A stretch of DNA of 64,000 nt from Roseibium limicola (GCF_017313085.1 NZ_JAFLNF010000002.1:744001-808000), one strand, 5' to 3'; positions 1 to 10,260 are shown, numbered from the stretch's first letter. Made by a program: numbers and translations. Notes: a model not told the origin generated them from the letters alone.

Positions 1-1091
1 TTGCGGCCCATCAGGTCGGTCAGGGCGTCTGCTTCCAGCACCAGCAGCTCGCAATCGTGAAACGCCCGGATCGTCGCTGTCCGCGTGCGCCGATGGAGAA
101 GCGCCATTTCGCCAAAATAGTTGCCCTCCCCCATATAGATGGTCTCATGGGGCAGCTCAATTTCCACTTCGCCGTCTGAGATGAAATACATGGCATCTGC
201 TTCCGATTCCCGCGAAGCAATCGTGTCTCCAGCCCGAACCCTCTGTGCGCGCAACAGCTTGGCGACCTCTGCAATATCAGCGGCCGTCAGGTCTTCAAAC
301 AGCGGAACACGCGCCACCATCGACCAGGTGACGACGAAATCCCGGCTGTGGATCTCCCGCGAGAATGCCGAAGCGACAATCCCGACCGGCAATGCAATCA
401 GTCCGTAGCCCATCAGCATCACCACACCGCCCACAAATTTACCAGCTCCACTCACCGGCACAACATCGCCATAGCCCACGGTCGTGACCGTGGCGATTGC
501 CCACCAAAGCGCCACCGGAATGGATGAAAACACCTCAGGCTGGCCTGGATGCTCCACCAGAAACATCAAGGTTGCGGCCATCAGCACGACACCCAGAATA
601 ATCACCGTGGACCCGATCAACGCGTGACGCTCAGAGCCGATGGCAGATAGCAGCGAACGCAGCGCCGGCGAATAGCGCGCCAGCTTGAGGAACCGCAACA
701 ACCTTAGAATCACGATAACCGTAACGGCAGAGCTGGGCAGGAACAGCACCATCACCAGTGGCAGCGCGGCGAGCAGGTCAATGATTGCATCGGCCTGAAG
801 CGCATAACGCAACCTGCTGCCCAACGGCCCGTAGCGGCGCAAGGGAGGGTGCAGATCCGCGACATACAGGCGGGCAAGGTATTCGACCAGGAACACAAAA
901 CCCGATGCCACCTGAATGACGTCGCCCACCTTGCCAATGAAAGGCTGGAACAGCGGCTCCGTGCCAAGCACAGCCAGCCCCACATTGATCACGATCAGCG
1001 CAATCAGAAGCGACCGCAAGACACGCGCGGCCGCGCGATGACGTCCGGTGTTTTCCAGAACGCTGAAAAGTGACGTTTTAAAACGACCCAC
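1..1091 (-). CDS. Voltage-gated K+ channel with C-terminal cyclic-nucleotide-binding-like domain (partial, 3' end off window)
   Basis: An open reading frame runs from a GTG at 1091 off the left edge, giving about 363 residues. It is an inner-membrane six-helix ion channel. Several hydrophobic segments are followed by a pore loop with the K+ selectivity filter TVGYGD (near TVTTVGYGDVVP), and an Arg-rich S4-like stretch (ILRLLRFLKLARYS) suggests a voltage sensor. After the last helix comes a Crp/cNMP-binding fold (acidic and Gly turns such as GNYFGEMALLHRRTRTATI), which matches the phosphate-binding cassette of CNG/HCN and rhizobial MloK1-like channels. The GTG start was chosen for the GGGAAG about 8 nt upstream. 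The ligand (cAMP or cGMP) cannot be told from sequence. It is separated from the next minus-strand gene by about 140 bp. Confidence 0.88.
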   Translation of the reverse strand, partial: MGRFKTSLFSVLENTGRHRAAARVLRSLLIALIVINVGLAVLGTEPLFQPFIGKVGDVIQVASGFVFLVEYLARLYVADLHPPLRRYGPLGSRLRYALQADAIIDLLAALPLVMVLFLPSSAVTVIVILRLLRFLKLARYSPALRSLLSAIGSERHALIGSTVIILGVVLMAATLMFLVEHPGQPEVFSSIPVALWWAIATVTTVGYGDVVPVSGAGKFVGGVVMLMGYGLIALPVGIVASAFSREIHSRDFVVTWSMVARVPLFEDLTAADIAEVAKLLRAQRVRAGDTIASRESEADAMYFISDGEVEIELPHETIYMGEGNYFGEMALLHRRTRTATIRAFHDCELLVLEADALTDLMGR

Positions 1092-1229
1092 GTGTCTACT
1101 TCCCGATAGCCAGCCTGTCTCCAGCTGACGTTCCCAAGGGAAGTGCGCAACTGAAACTGACACGACTGTAATGACAAAAGGCGTGAGGAAACATGTGCGA
1201 GATCAAATGATCGAAAATTTGAGGCGCCC

Positions 1230-2651
1230 TTAGCCAGCCTTCGTATTGACGGCGAAAGGCAGGCTTTTTGCACTGATCGACTTGGCAATCGAAGTCTCTG
1301 GCTTCGGCGCGACTGTGCGACAATAGCGGTCGCGACCGCTTTCCTTCGCTTCGCACAGCGCCTGATCCGCCTGTTCATAAAGCCGTTCGAACTCCAGCCC
1401 CGCATTCTGAGTATCGGCAACCCCGACGCTGACCGTAAACCGGTGAATGTGGCCCTTGTGCTCGCATTGAAGAATACTGGCGGCACGGCAGACCTGACTG
1501 GCCAGCATGTCCAGCTGAGGGCCCGACAAACCCTTGAGGTAAAGCGCGAATTCACCACTGCCAAGCCGGCCACACAGGGTGCTGTCCATGGCGAAGGACT
1601 TGAGGAAGTCTGCATAGCACGCAAGCACGGCATCCCCTGCATCATGCCCATGGCTGTCATTGATGCGCTTGAACCGATCAATGTCCATCAGCAGCAAGGT
1701 GCCTCCGTCCGGGTCGGCCACAAGTGCTGCGCGTAAAGCCTTCACGAATGCGGATCTGTTGAGAAGACCGGTCAGCCGGTCGTTGGTTTCCAATGCCTCG
1801 ATGCGCCGTTCTGCTCGTTCCCGACCGATCACCGGCAGGCAATAAGCCGTCGCCATCATGGTCAGTACAAGCGCACTGGTCAGCGCCACCAACCAAATTG
1901 GAGACAACACGCTCCCAGCCGGATCAAGCGGTGCCCAAAAACAGAAGGGTATGGCCAGTATCGGAGCAAGACTCGCGGCCCGGAGAATACGGATGATCAG
2001 CCGCTCACCAGGCAGCCGCCCGGCTCTTGCCGCCCGTTTGCGCAAGACACGGGCAGAAGCCTTGGGTCCCGATAGTGCAAGCTTGTTCGGCATTGCCGCT
2101 ATATCCCCGGCACGGCGGGTTTCAAGCGTCAGCACACTCAAGGCAAGGCACAATCCACCGGTGAAAAGCACCAGGGCATGCTCAAATGGCGCAACGGAAA
2201 ACCAGCTGGGAAGCCCCTCAAGATAACCCGCCCCGACACGCAGGAAGACCGCCAGAACCGGCAAACACAGCGGCAGCCAGAGAAAGCTCCAGACCCGGCG
2301 TTCTTGAAAGGCACGAAAGCCGAACCAGAGGAACACCTGCCCCACCATCAGGCCGGCGGCAACCATCGTCTCTGGCGCCCATTCCGGCATTTCTGCTTCC
2401 AGGCCTCGTTCTGGTATGGATCCAGCCGCCATCAGAGCCGCTCCGACCGCCAATCCCGGCAGCCACAATCCCATGGCCCAATACCAGACGGCCCGGTTTC
2501 CGGGACGGCGCACAACGGCCAGCGCGCTCAATCCGATGAAGAACGCATAGACCAGGCCATTGGCTGCCAGAAGGTGGGATGGGAGGTTGGCTAAATCCAA
2601 GGCGGGCTCCAGCGAGACGGACGAATCCGATCTTCGACAGTCTCGGTACAA
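1230..2651 (-). CDS. Membrane-bound GGDEF-domain protein with degenerate GSGEF signature
   Basis: 473 residues. The N-terminal ~275 residues carry about seven hydrophobic helices, so the sensor part lies in the inner membrane. Residues ~285-445 form a GGDEF domain: DRLTGLLNR, the metal-binding LLMDIDRFKRIND and HGHDAGD are all intact. The signature loop at residues 364-368 reads GSGEF instead of GG(D/E)EF. The third position, normally the catalytic and metal-contacting acid, is Gly, and no RxxD inhibitory site is obvious just before it. Known biology: GGDEF domains with a broken loop usually do not make c-di-GMP and act as receptors or regulators. It sits downstream of alaS, separated from it by a strong hairpin, so it is probably transcribed on its own. 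Confidence 0.85.
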   Translation of the reverse strand: MYRDCRRSDSSVSLEPALDLANLPSHLLAANGLVYAFFIGLSALAVVRRPGNRAVWYWAMGLWLPGLAVGAALMAAGSIPERGLEAEMPEWAPETMVAAGLMVGQVFLWFGFRAFQERRVWSFLWLPLCLPVLAVFLRVGAGYLEGLPSWFSVAPFEHALVLFTGGLCLALSVLTLETRRAGDIAAMPNKLALSGPKASARVLRKRAARAGRLPGERLIIRILRAASLAPILAIPFCFWAPLDPAGSVLSPIWLVALTSALVLTMMATAYCLPVIGRERAERRIEALETNDRLTGLLNRSAFVKALRAALVADPDGGTLLLMDIDRFKRINDSHGHDAGDAVLACYADFLKSFAMDSTLCGRLGSGEFALYLKGLSGPQLDMLASQVCRAASILQCEHKGHIHRFTVSVGVADTQNAGLEFERLYEQADQALCEAKESGRDRYCRTVAPKPETSIAKSISAKSLPFAVNTKAG

Positions 2652-2675
2652 ACAACAATGAGGCTGCCTTTAAGA

Positions 2676-2716
2676 GAAAGGCCTCGGCGGTCATCATGCC
2701 CGCCGAGGCCTTCACA
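2676..2716 (-). terminator. Hairpin terminator downstream of alaS
   Basis: A perfect 13-bp inverted repeat (2678-2690 with 2700-2712, core GGCCTCGGCGG) with a 9-nt loop. On the minus strand it is followed by TCTCTT. It lies between the end of alaS and the start of the GGDEF gene. Confidence 0.75.
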
Positions 2717-2767
2717 AGCGTTAAGAACGCCAAAGCTTTCCCCGGTTTCACCGGGCAAGCCAATCGT

Positions 2768-5425
2768 TTAAAGACCTGAGAGATAGGCCTCAATGGCTGC
2801 AATAGCACCCTCGGCCTTGGCACCTTCCGGCCCCCCGGCCTGCGCCATGTCCGGGCGGCCACCGCCACCACGCCCCCCAAGAGCTTCGGAGCCGATCTTC
2901 ACCAGATCCACTGCGCTGACCTTGTCCGTCAGATCCTTGGTCACCGCGGTCACAATCGCCGCCTTGCCATCATCAGCAACGCTGATCAGCACCACCACGC
3001 CCGATCCCAGCTGAGCCTTGGCGTCATCCGCCATGCCTTTCAGGTCACGCGGGTTTATGCCATCAACCTTGCGCGCCAACAGCTTGAAGACGCCCGCTGT
3101 CTTAACCGCATCGCCGCCTTCGGCACTGCCGCCCATCGCCAGCTTCTTCTTCGCCTCGTTGAGATCTTTCTCCAGCCGCTTGCGCTCTTCCACCAGCTGC
3201 GCCACGCGCAAAGTGACATCGCCGGCGCCGACTTTCAGGATCCCGGCCAGCTCGCGAACGCGCTTGTCCTGCTGGTCCAGATAGGCTCGCGCCTCGGCCC
3301 CTGTCAGCGCTTCAAGCCGGCGAACGCCAGCTGCGACAGCCCCTTCATTGACCAGGGTCACCAGGCCGATATCGCCTGTCCGGCGCACGTGAATACCGCC
3401 GCAGAGCTCGACAGAGTAGGTCTTCCCGGCCTTGTCGCCATGCAGCGCCTTGCCCATGGAGACCACACGCACTTCATCGCCATATTTTTCGCCGAAGAGC
3501 GCCATCGCGCCGCTTTCAATCGCTTCGTCGACCGCCATCAAGCGGGTATCCACCGGCGCATTTTGCAAAATGATTTCATTAGCGAGGTTTTCGACAACCT
3601 TCAGTTCGTCATCGCTTACGGTCTTGGGATGGGAAAAGTCGAAGCGCAGACGCTCCGGCGTCACCATCGATCCCTTCTGGGCCACGTGAGCGCCGAGAAC
3701 TTCGCGCAGGGCTTCATGCAACAAATGCGTGGCGGAGTGGTTGGCACGGATCGCCCCGCGACGGCTGCCATCGACAGCCAACTCGACCGCCTGACCGGTT
3801 TCCAACTTGCCTTCTTCCACGCTGACCGCATGAATGAAAAGCCCCTCGGCCTTCTTCTGGGTGTCAGTCACGACAGCTTTCACGCCGTCTCCAACGATCG
3901 TGCCCGTGTCACCGACCTGACCACCGGACTCGCCATAAAATGGTGTCTGATTGACGATCACAAATCCGGTTTCGCCGGCAGAAATTGTTGCCGTTTCCTT
4001 GCCATCCCGGACGAGGGCGGAGACAACGCCTTCAACTTTCTCGGTGTCATAACCAAGAAACTCGGTCGCGCCCAACTTGTCCTTCAGGCCAAACCAGACG
4101 CCTTCCTCAGCCGCATCACCGGACCCTGACCAAGCCGCACGCGCTTCCTGTTTCTGGCGTTGCATGGCCTCGTCGAACCCCTTGGTATCCACGCCGATAT
4201 TGCGGGCGCGCAAGGCATCTTGCGTGAGGTCAAGCGGGAACCCGAAGGTGTCATAGAGCTTGAACGCAGTTTCCCCGTCCAGCTCGCCGCCTTCCAGCAG
4301 ATCGACCGTTGCGGTGTCAAGCAGGCCAAGACCGCGTTCCAATGTCTTGCGGAACCGGGTTTCTTCCAGCTTCAACGTTTCCGAAATGAGAGCTTCGGCG
4401 CGAACCAACTCCGGATAAGCCTGGCCCATTTCGCGGATCAGCGCCGGCACCAGTCGGTGCATCAGCGGCTCGGCAGCGCCCAGCAGATGCGCGTGACGCA
4501 TGCCGCGACGCATGATCCGGCGCAGCACGTAACCGCGGCCTTCGTTGGACGGCAAGACGCCATCAGCAATCAAAAAGCTGGTGGAACGCAGATGGTCGGC
4601 GATCACCCGGTGACTGGACTGAGCCTTGCCTTCAGCCTCGACGCCAGTCGCATTGACGGAAGCTGCAATCAGCGCGCGGAACAGGTCGATGTCGTAATTG
4701 TCATGGACGCCCTGCATGACGGCGGCCACACGCTCCAGCCCCATACCTGTATCGATCGAAGGACGCGGCAGGTTGAGACGGCCCTCGGCCGTCTGCTCGA
4801 ACTGCATGAAGACCAGGTTCCAGATCTCGATGAACCGATCGCCATCTTCTTCCGGCGAGCCCGGAGGTCCACCCCAGATGTGATCGCCGTGATCAAAAAA
4901 GATTTCGGAACACGGACCGCATGGACCGGTATCTCCCATGGACCAGAAATTGTCCGAGGTCGGAATGCGAATGATCTTGTCGTCGGAAATGCCGGCAATC
5001 TTCTTCCAAAGAACCGCAGCTTCCTCGTCCTCCGAATAGACGGTGACCAGCAACTTTTCCTTCGGCAGACCGAATTCCTTGGTGATCAGGTTCCAGGCCA
5101 GTTCGATGGCACGGTCCTTGAAGTAATCCCCGAAGGAGAAATTGCCGAGCATTTCAAAGAAGGTATGGTGGCGGGCGGTGTAGCCCACATTGTCCAGATC
5201 ATTATGCTTGCCACCGGCCCGCACGACTTTCTGTGATGTTGTCGCCCGCACATAGTCGCGCTTTTCGACACCGGTAAACAGGTTCTTGAAGGGAACCATG
5301 CCGGCGTTGGTGAACATCAGGGTCGGATCATTGCGCGGCACAAGCGGTCCGGACTCGACGATCGTGTGATCGTTCTCGGCAAAATAGTCCAGAAACTTGC
5401 TTCGAATTTCATTCACGCCCGTCAT
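2768..5425 (-). CDS. alaS: Alanyl-tRNA synthetase
   Basis: 885 residues from the ATG at 5425 ([15 protein letters not shown]), the start used across the family; an in-frame extension to 5521 lacks family similarity. It charges tRNA-Ala in the cytosol. The class II catalytic core opens with the typical [15 protein letters not shown]. The editing domain shows the HxxxH motif ([17 protein letters not shown]) and the zinc-site CGGIH ([15 protein letters not shown]). The C-Ala domain ends with the Gly-rich [16 protein letters not shown] that is diagnostic for AlaRS. Full length. Its position just downstream of recA on the same strand is common in alphaproteobacteria; a hairpin at about 5.7 kb separates the two. 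Confidence 0.98.
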   Translation of the reverse strand: MTGVNEIRSKFLDYFAENDHTIVESGPLVPRNDPTLMFTNAGMVPFKNLFTGVEKRDYVRATTSQKVVRAGGKHNDLDNVGYTARHHTFFEMLGNFSFGDYFKDRAIELAWNLITKEFGLPKEKLLVTVYSEDEEAAVLWKKIAGISDDKIIRIPTSDNFWSMGDTGPCGPCSEIFFDHGDHIWGGPPGSPEEDGDRFIEIWNLVFMQFEQTAEGRLNLPRPSIDTGMGLERVAAVMQGVHDNYDIDLFRALIAASVNATGVEAEGKAQSSHRVIADHLRSTSFLIADGVLPSNEGRGYVLRRIMRRGMRHAHLLGAAEPLMHRLVPALIREMGQAYPELVRAEALISETLKLEETRFRKTLERGLGLLDTATVDLLEGGELDGETAFKLYDTFGFPLDLTQDALRARNIGVDTKGFDEAMQRQKQEARAAWSGSGDAAEEGVWFGLKDKLGATEFLGYDTEKVEGVVSALVRDGKETATISAGETGFVIVNQTPFYGESGGQVGDTGTIVGDGVKAVVTDTQKKAEGLFIHAVSVEEGKLETGQAVELAVDGSRRGAIRANHSATHLLHEALREVLGAHVAQKGSMVTPERLRFDFSHPKTVSDDELKVVENLANEIILQNAPVDTRLMAVDEAIESGAMALFGEKYGDEVRVVSMGKALHGDKAGKTYSVELCGGIHVRRTGDIGLVTLVNEGAVAAGVRRLEALTGAEARAYLDQQDKRVRELAGILKVGAGDVTLRVAQLVEERKRLEKDLNEAKKKLAMGGSAEGGDAVKTAGVFKLLARKVDGINPRDLKGMADDAKAQLGSGVVVLISVADDGKAAIVTAVTKDLTDKVSAVDLVKIGSEALGGRGGGGRPDMAQAGGPEGAKAEGAIAAIEAYLSGL

Positions 5426-5681
5426 GCGGTGTCTCGCCTCAATGCCTCGACGCCGGCGTCCCGCAGGACAGCTGGCCAGTCTGATTGGAATATCTGAGCT
5501 GGTCGGGACCTTGAGCCACACACCAGCGGAACCTGCCTTTTAGCTTTCCACAGGAAGCCTGTCCAGAACACCCGGCAAGCGAAGCGTTGCCGCTTCGGTT
5601 GTTTTTTACAGTGTGTTGCCTTCCAACGCGTTTTCTCCCGGACGAAGCACGCATCCGAACAGCCAAACCACGTACAAAACA

Positions 5682-5722
5682 GAAAAACCCCGCCATGGAC
5701 AAAGCCACGGCAGGGTTTGCAT
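5682..5722 (-). terminator. Rho-independent terminator of recA
   Basis: Read on the minus strand, CAAACCCTGCCGTGGC and CATGGCGGGGTTT pair around a short loop (with two mismatches) and are followed by TTTTTCTGTTTT, a classical U-tract. It lies about 70 bp past the recA stop codon. Confidence 0.85.
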
Positions 5723-5790
5723 CTCTGTCAAGGAAACTCAGGTCAACCACCTCGAATCTGGCCAACTCGAATGAGCCAGATCAGCAACGA

Positions 5791-6864
5791 TCAATCCTCG
5801 TCGCCGTCTTCCCCGGCCCCTTCAGGATCAATGATCTTCTCGGCGATCAGCCCGGCATTCTGACGGATCAGCAATTCGATCTCTTCAGCAACTGCCGGAT
5901 TGTCGCGCAGAAACTGCTTGGAGTTCTCACGCCCCTGACCCAGACGCTGGCTGTTGTAGGAGAACCATGCGCCGGATTTCTCAACGATGCCCCCCTTCAC
6001 ACCAAGGTCAATCAGTTCCCCCATCTTGGAGATGCCTTCGCCGTAGATGATGTCGAATTCGACCTGACGGAAAGGTGGAGCCAGCTTGTTTTTCACGACC
6101 TTGACGCGTGTCTGGTTACCGACAATCTCGTCCTTGTCCTTGATCGCGCCGATACGACGAATGTCGAGGCGGACCGAGGCGTAGAACTTCAGGGCATTTC
6201 CGCCCGTCGTGGTTTCCGGAGACCCGAACATCACACCGATCTTCATGCGGATCTGGTTGATGAAGATCACCATGCACTTCGACTTGGAAATCGAAGCGGT
6301 GAGCTTGCGAAGCGCCTGGCTCATCAGACGAGCCTGCAAGCCAGGCAGGCTGTCGCCCATCTCGCCTTCAAGTTCGGCCTTAGGGGTCAGCGCGGCAACG
6401 GAATCCACGACCAGCACATCAATTGCGCCGGAGCGCACCAACGTGTCGGCGATTTCCAGAGCCTGCTCACCTGTATCCGGCTGAGAAATCAACAAGTCGT
6501 CAATGTTGACGCCAAGCTTGCGGGCATAGATCGGATCGAGGGCATGTTCTGCATCGACAAAGGCACAGATGCCACCGGCCTTCTGAGCTTCCGAGACCGT
6601 ATGCAAGGCAAGAGTGGTCTTGCCGGAGGATTCCGGTCCGTAGACTTCTACGACACGGCCCCGCGGCAAGCCGCCAATTCCGAGTGCGATGTCGAGACCG
6701 AGGGATCCGGTAGAGACTGACTGTATCTCAACAACCTGCCCCTGCCCCAGCTTCATGATGGAGCCCTTACCGAAGGCCCGTTCGATTTGAGAGAGCGCTG
6801 CATCGAGCGCCTTGGTCTTGTCCATCTGGCTGCTTTCTACGAGACGAAGTGTGCTTTGTGACAT
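5791..6864 (-). CDS. recA: Recombinase A
   Basis: 357 residues, the usual length. RecA forms ATP-dependent filaments on ssDNA for homologous recombination and triggers LexA self-cleavage. Walker A GPESSGKT is at residues 76-83, and the L1/L2 DNA-binding region ([21 protein letters not shown]) is intact. The C-terminus is acidic ([10 protein letters not shown]), as is normal. The start at 6864 ([24 protein letters not shown]) is about 50-130 bp from two LexA-type boxes; an alternative start at the second Met (MDKTKAL) would remove 13 residues. A U-tract terminator follows. Expected to be SOS-inducible. Confidence 0.98.
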   Translation of the reverse strand: MSQSTLRLVESSQMDKTKALDAALSQIERAFGKGSIMKLGQGQVVEIQSVSTGSLGLDIALGIGGLPRGRVVEVYGPESSGKTTLALHTVSEAQKAGGICAFVDAEHALDPIYARKLGVNIDDLLISQPDTGEQALEIADTLVRSGAIDVLVVDSVAALTPKAELEGEMGDSLPGLQARLMSQALRKLTASISKSKCMVIFINQIRMKIGVMFGSPETTTGGNALKFYASVRLDIRRIGAIKDKDEIVGNQTRVKVVKNKLAPPFRQVEFDIIYGEGISKMGELIDLGVKGGIVEKSGAWFSYNSQRLGQGRENSKQFLRDNPAVAEEIELLIRQNAGLIAEKIIDPEGAGEDGDED

Positions 6865-6915
6865 GTCTGAGGCTCCTTATTCCATGATGGACAAGCCGAT
6901 TCAATTGATGGATTT

Positions 6916-6930
6916 GTACTCTCTTTGTTC
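6916..6930 (-). promoter_or_regulatory. Imperfect LexA (SOS) box upstream of recA
   Basis: The plus strand reads GTAC-N7-GTTC (minus: GAAC-N7-GTAC). This is one base from the alphaproteobacterial LexA consensus GTTC/GAAC direct repeat with 7-bp spacer. It lies about 52 bp upstream of the recA start. Confidence 0.5.
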
Positions 6931-6982
6931 CAGAAATGCAAATTTATAGAAGATACTGATTTTTATTGAATTTATTCAATAC

Positions 6983-6997
6983 GTTCCATATATGTTC
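6983..6997 (-). promoter_or_regulatory. Perfect alphaproteobacterial LexA (SOS) box upstream of recA
   Basis: GTTC CATATAT GTTC, an exact GTTC-N7-GTTC direct repeat, is the established LexA operator form in alphaproteobacteria. It is about 120 bp upstream of the recA start. The remainder of the 6865-7270 gap is AT-rich and shows no other recognisable element. Confidence 0.8.
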
Positions 6998-7270
6998 CAT
7001 AAATTTGAAACCAGTCTTCCGCTACGTCATTTCTGAATGTTTCTGGGATCATCCACAGAATCACCAATATCGCCAACCAGGAAATCCAGAAAACGACCTC
7101 TCAAGCATCTGTTCTGATGCACTCTGGGAGGCGCTTGGTGCTTGCCCTGAAGGTGCCACGCTGCTACCCGTGCGCACTTCAAGTCTGTCTGCCACCACTG
7201 TCTGAAACCGGCCAGAAGCCTCAGACGGCGCCAATCCACCAGGCAGATGATGGTTCCGACGAGGGTCAAA

Positions 7271-8221
7271 ATGACAAGCATTCCCATCGCCCCCGAAGGC
7301 CTTGCTCCGCGACCCGTGGTCTGCATCGGCGCCGTCCACTGGGACATGGTAGTCCATGCCTCCCGCCAAATCCTTCCGGACACCTCTACACCCGGTCGCC
7401 TGACCCAGGGTCCGGGAGGTGTCGCAACGAATGTGGCGCGGGCGGTAAAAAAACTCGGAGCGACAACCCATCTCATCGGCGCGGTCGGAGACGATCCGGC
7501 CGGTCGTGCGCTGGAGGACCTGCTGGCAGCTGAGCACATTTCAAGCCACTTGTTGCATCTCTCCGGCGCTATGACCGGACATTATCTGGCACTTCACAAT
7601 CCCGATGGAAGCCTGCCCGCCGCCTGTATTGACGATCAATTGCTTGCCGCAATCGACCCGGCCGCCTTTGCCGCGAAAATGAAAGAATGCCAAGCGGACA
7701 GGCTCGCCAACATCTGCTTCCTTGATGCCAATCTCTCTGCCGCGCAAGCAGAAGCCATTCTTGGCACCATTGATCCGGAAACGATGGTCGCCGCCGATGC
7801 GGTTTCCGCCGCAAAAGCCCCGCGTCTCGCCCCTCACCTGCCGCATATCGGTCTGCTGTTTCTCAACAGGGCAGAAGCCATCGCCCTGACGGGGCTGCGC
7901 GAAGATGTCGACATCTCCAGTCTCATCAAGGCGCTGCACGACAAGGGAAGCCATGCCGTTGCCCTGACAGATGGCGCACACGGCCTCTGGCTGGGGGAGT
8001 CACGCGGCGAGATCCTGCATTTTTCGCCACCATCCGTTGCCGTCACCGATGTGACGGGCGCAGGCGACGCCTTGATCGCCGGCATGCTCTCCGCCCTCAA
8101 TCGAGGCCATCCACTCGCGGCCTCCGGCACCTGCGGGCTTGCCGCCGCCGCCTTGACCCTTCAGGCAACGGGCGCCGCCCCGGACTCGCTTACGTGGGAA
8201 GCCGTCAGCCCCACCACATGA
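7271..8221 (+). CDS. psuK: PfkB-family kinase, probable pseudouridine kinase
   Basis: 316 residues from the ATG at 7271, preceded by GAGGG at a good distance; an upstream ATG at 7247 lacks a comparable RBS. It is a ribokinase/PfkB fold: the N-terminal substrate site PGGVATNVARAVKKLGA and the C-terminal signature DVTGAGDALIAGML (anion hole and catalytic Asp) are both present. The substrate is assigned from the next gene, psuG: the pair phosphorylates pseudouridine and then splits the C-C glycosidic bond to uracil and ribose-5-phosphate. Cytosolic. The 88-bp gap to psuG suggests co-transcription. From the sequence alone it could also be another nucleoside or sugar kinase. Confidence 0.85.
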   Translation: MTSIPIAPEGLAPRPVVCIGAVHWDMVVHASRQILPDTSTPGRLTQGPGGVATNVARAVKKLGATTHLIGAVGDDPAGRALEDLLAAEHISSHLLHLSGAMTGHYLALHNPDGSLPAACIDDQLLAAIDPAAFAAKMKECQADRLANICFLDANLSAAQAEAILGTIDPETMVAADAVSAAKAPRLAPHLPHIGLLFLNRAEAIALTGLREDVDISSLIKALHDKGSHAVALTDGAHGLWLGESRGEILHFSPPSVAVTDVTGAGDALIAGMLSALNRGHPLAASGTCGLAAAALTLQATGAAPDSLTWEAVSPTT

Positions 8222-8309
8222 AACGGACTGCATAGAGACGGCACGAGGGCTCGGCACGCTGAGCGGTGACGCCTCTCGCAAGACACAGCAAAAATGGAAG
8301 AGACAACAC

Positions 8310-9221
8310 GTGACCCATTCCACCCTTCTCCAGCCGACCGACGAAATCCACCAGGCCCTCGCCGATGGCAAGCCGGTCGTGGCACTGGAATCCACCATCA
8401 TCACCCATGGCATGCCCTATCCCGACAATGTGGCAACGGCACGCCAGGTGGAAGCCGACATTCGCGAGCGTGGCGCAATCCCGGCCACCATCGCCGTGCT
8501 TGATGGCCGCATCCGCATCGGGTTGGATGACGCCGATCTGGAGCGCCTTGCCCAGGCGACAGACGTGATGAAGTGCTCCCGCGCAGATCTCGCCCTTGCC
8601 ATTTCAACCGGGCGCCCAGGGGCAACCACTGTCGCGGCGACCATGATGGCAGCCGAACTTGCCGGCATCCGCGTGTTCGCCACTGGCGGCATCGGCGGCG
8701 TACACAAGGGCGCCGAAACCAGCTTCGACGTTTCCGCCGATCTGGACGAGCTCGGCCGCACACCCGTGTGCGTGGTCGCAGCCGGTGCCAAGGCCCTGCT
8801 GGACATTCCAAAGACACTGGAGGTTCTGGAAACCCGTGGCGTTCCGGTCGTCGCCTACGGAGCCGACGAACTGCCAGCCTTCTGGTCGCGTCAGTCCGGC
8901 ATTGCCGCGCCCTTCCGTCTCGACACAGCAGAAGAGATCGCCAACCTGATCAAGACCCGCCAGCTCTTTGGCGGCCACGGCGGTGTGCTGATTGCCAACC
9001 CGGTGCCAACAGACGACCAGATCCCCCAGGCCGAAATGAACCAATACATCGATCAGGCCATCGCCATGGCAACAAAGAAGAAAGTCACCGGCAAGGAAGT
9101 GACGCCCTTCGTTCTCGGCGCCATCTATGAGCTGACCAAAGGTCGCAGCCTTGCCACCAACATCTCCCTGGTACGCAACAATGCCCGGCTGGCCGCCGAT
9201 ATTGCGAAGGCTCTTGCCTGA
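8310..9221 (+). CDS. psuG: Pseudouridine-5'-phosphate glycosidase
   Basis: 303 residues from the GTG at 8310 (MTHSTLLQP...), preceded by GGAAGAGA. It cleaves pseudouridine 5'-phosphate to uracil plus ribose 5-phosphate (reversible). Family hallmarks: VVALESTIITHGMPYPDN near the N-terminus, the Gly-rich GGIGGVHKGAETSFDVSADL with the catalytic Lys, and NPVPTDDQIP late in the chain. It follows psuK and is closed by a rho-independent terminator, so psuK-psuG form a two-gene salvage/catabolic operon for RNA-derived pseudouridine. Confidence 0.95.
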   Translation: MTHSTLLQPTDEIHQALADGKPVVALESTIITHGMPYPDNVATARQVEADIRERGAIPATIAVLDGRIRIGLDDADLERLAQATDVMKCSRADLALAISTGRPGATTVAATMMAAELAGIRVFATGGIGGVHKGAETSFDVSADLDELGRTPVCVVAAGAKALLDIPKTLEVLETRGVPVVAYGADELPAFWSRQSGIAAPFRLDTAEEIANLIKTRQLFGGHGGVLIANPVPTDDQIPQAEMNQYIDQAIAMATKKKVTGKEVTPFVLGAIYELTKGRSLATNISLVRNNARLAADIAKALA

Positions 9222-9248
9222 CCGACACCCCGGCCCTGCAGGCGTGAA

Positions 9249-9273
9249 GAAGGGTGGCCTCGGCTGCCCTTTT
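9249..9273 (+). terminator. Rho-independent terminator of psuKG
   Basis: AAGGGTGGC / GCTGCCCTT form a 9-bp stem (two G-U pairs) around CTCG and are followed by a T tract (9269-9273). Confidence 0.8.
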
Positions 9274-9687
9274 TCAATTCAGCAAAAGAGCGGCAGAGAA
9301 GCGTTCCGCAACATGCATTGCGGCCAACAGTGACGTTACGTTATTGACGAATGTGTACAACCCTGCCCTACTTCCATGACCTGACTTAGGCAACCGCTGG
9401 CAGCTGTTCTCAACGTCAAAACAGTTGCATATTCATCACAGATTGACCTGATCTGGGCAATAAGTGCCAAACCAGGCAGGAAATTGACCAATTTGGGTCT
9501 AAGCCATCGAACCAATCAAATCATCAGTCGTTGAACCAGTGAAGCTTCGGAAACCCAACACGGTCAGATGTGTTTCGTCAGAATAAGAGAACAGGACAGA
9601 CCAGCCGATTTGCCGGAAGCGCGCTTCTTGCAGTCCGAACGGCAAGGCGCTTGAAGATCCCGTTCCTTGAGACATCAGGATATTGAA
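9274..9687. other. Intergenic gap, no gene seen
   Basis: About 410 bp between the psuKG terminator and the small lipoprotein gene. It is more AT-rich than its surroundings and has no convincing ORF or structured RNA. It presumably carries the lipoprotein promoter, but no clear -35/-10 pair was identified. Confidence 0.5.
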
Positions 9688-10167
9688 ATGAAAAAACTGA
9701 TTGCCATCGCCCTGCTCTCCGGACTTGCAGCCTGTCAGAGCACTCCGCGCAGCTCTGCACCATTGCAGCCGAAGCTGCCAGCCCCCGCCGGATCGCAGAC
9801 CGTGACAATCGCCGCATCTCCACAGGCTGTGCGTGACACTTTGGTCGCAAGCGCCCAGCAGAAAGGCACGCCCGTTATCCAGGACCAGCCGAACATGGTT
9901 GTGATGGAGCGCCGCATGACTGGGGAAAACCCGGCCCTCGATCAGGAATTCGGCCCTTCGGACAATGGCGACCGGGTCATCCGCATCCGTGTCCGCTTCA
10001 CCGGAACCCCTTGTCGGACCCAGGCAGTGCAGGATCTTGCCATATTCAACAATGTTCGTACCGGGCTTGAGCAGAGCTTTGTCCTGCCGGGCAACCCCAA
10101 CACCATGCAGAGCCTCCAGGGCCTCAAGCGTAGCGCCGAACGCGGCAGCGGCTGCCCGGCGGTTTAA
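9688..10167 (+). CDS. Small outer-membrane-type lipoprotein, unknown function
   Basis: 159 residues from the ATG at 9688 (MKKLIAIALLSGLAACQSTP). This start gives a textbook lipoprotein signal with lipobox LAAC, while the upstream in-frame ATG at 9667 would spoil it. The mature protein is a compact ~140-residue domain preceded by a Pro/Ala/Ser linker. Two Cys (in GTPCRTQAV and GSGCPAV) could form a disulfide in the periplasm. I do not recognise the family. It is a single gene with its own promoter region, closed by a strong bidirectional hairpin shared with cckA. Confidence 0.85.
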   Translation: MKKLIAIALLSGLAACQSTPRSSAPLQPKLPAPAGSQTVTIAASPQAVRDTLVASAQQKGTPVIQDQPNMVVMERRMTGENPALDQEFGPSDNGDRVIRIRVRFTGTPCRTQAVQDLAIFNNVRTGLEQSFVLPGNPNTMQSLQGLKRSAERGSGCPAV

Positions 10168-10223
10168 GCCAATTCCGGCAAGGGAAAAGCTGGCCAGAGC
10201 GAAATTGCAAACAGCCGATCAAA

Positions 10224-10260
10224 CACAAAAGCCCCGGTCAATGCGACCGGGGCTTTTGTG
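10224..10260. terminator. Bidirectional terminator between lipoprotein gene and cckA
   Basis: A perfect 16-bp inverted repeat CACAAAAGCCCCGGTC (10224-10239) with 10245-10260 and a 5-nt loop. A and T runs flank it on both sides, so it can end both convergent transcripts. Confidence 0.92.

Noticed and set aside
4160..5236. Plus-strand frame of 358 codons
   Set aside because: Antisense to the alaS catalytic core, which is clearly coding.
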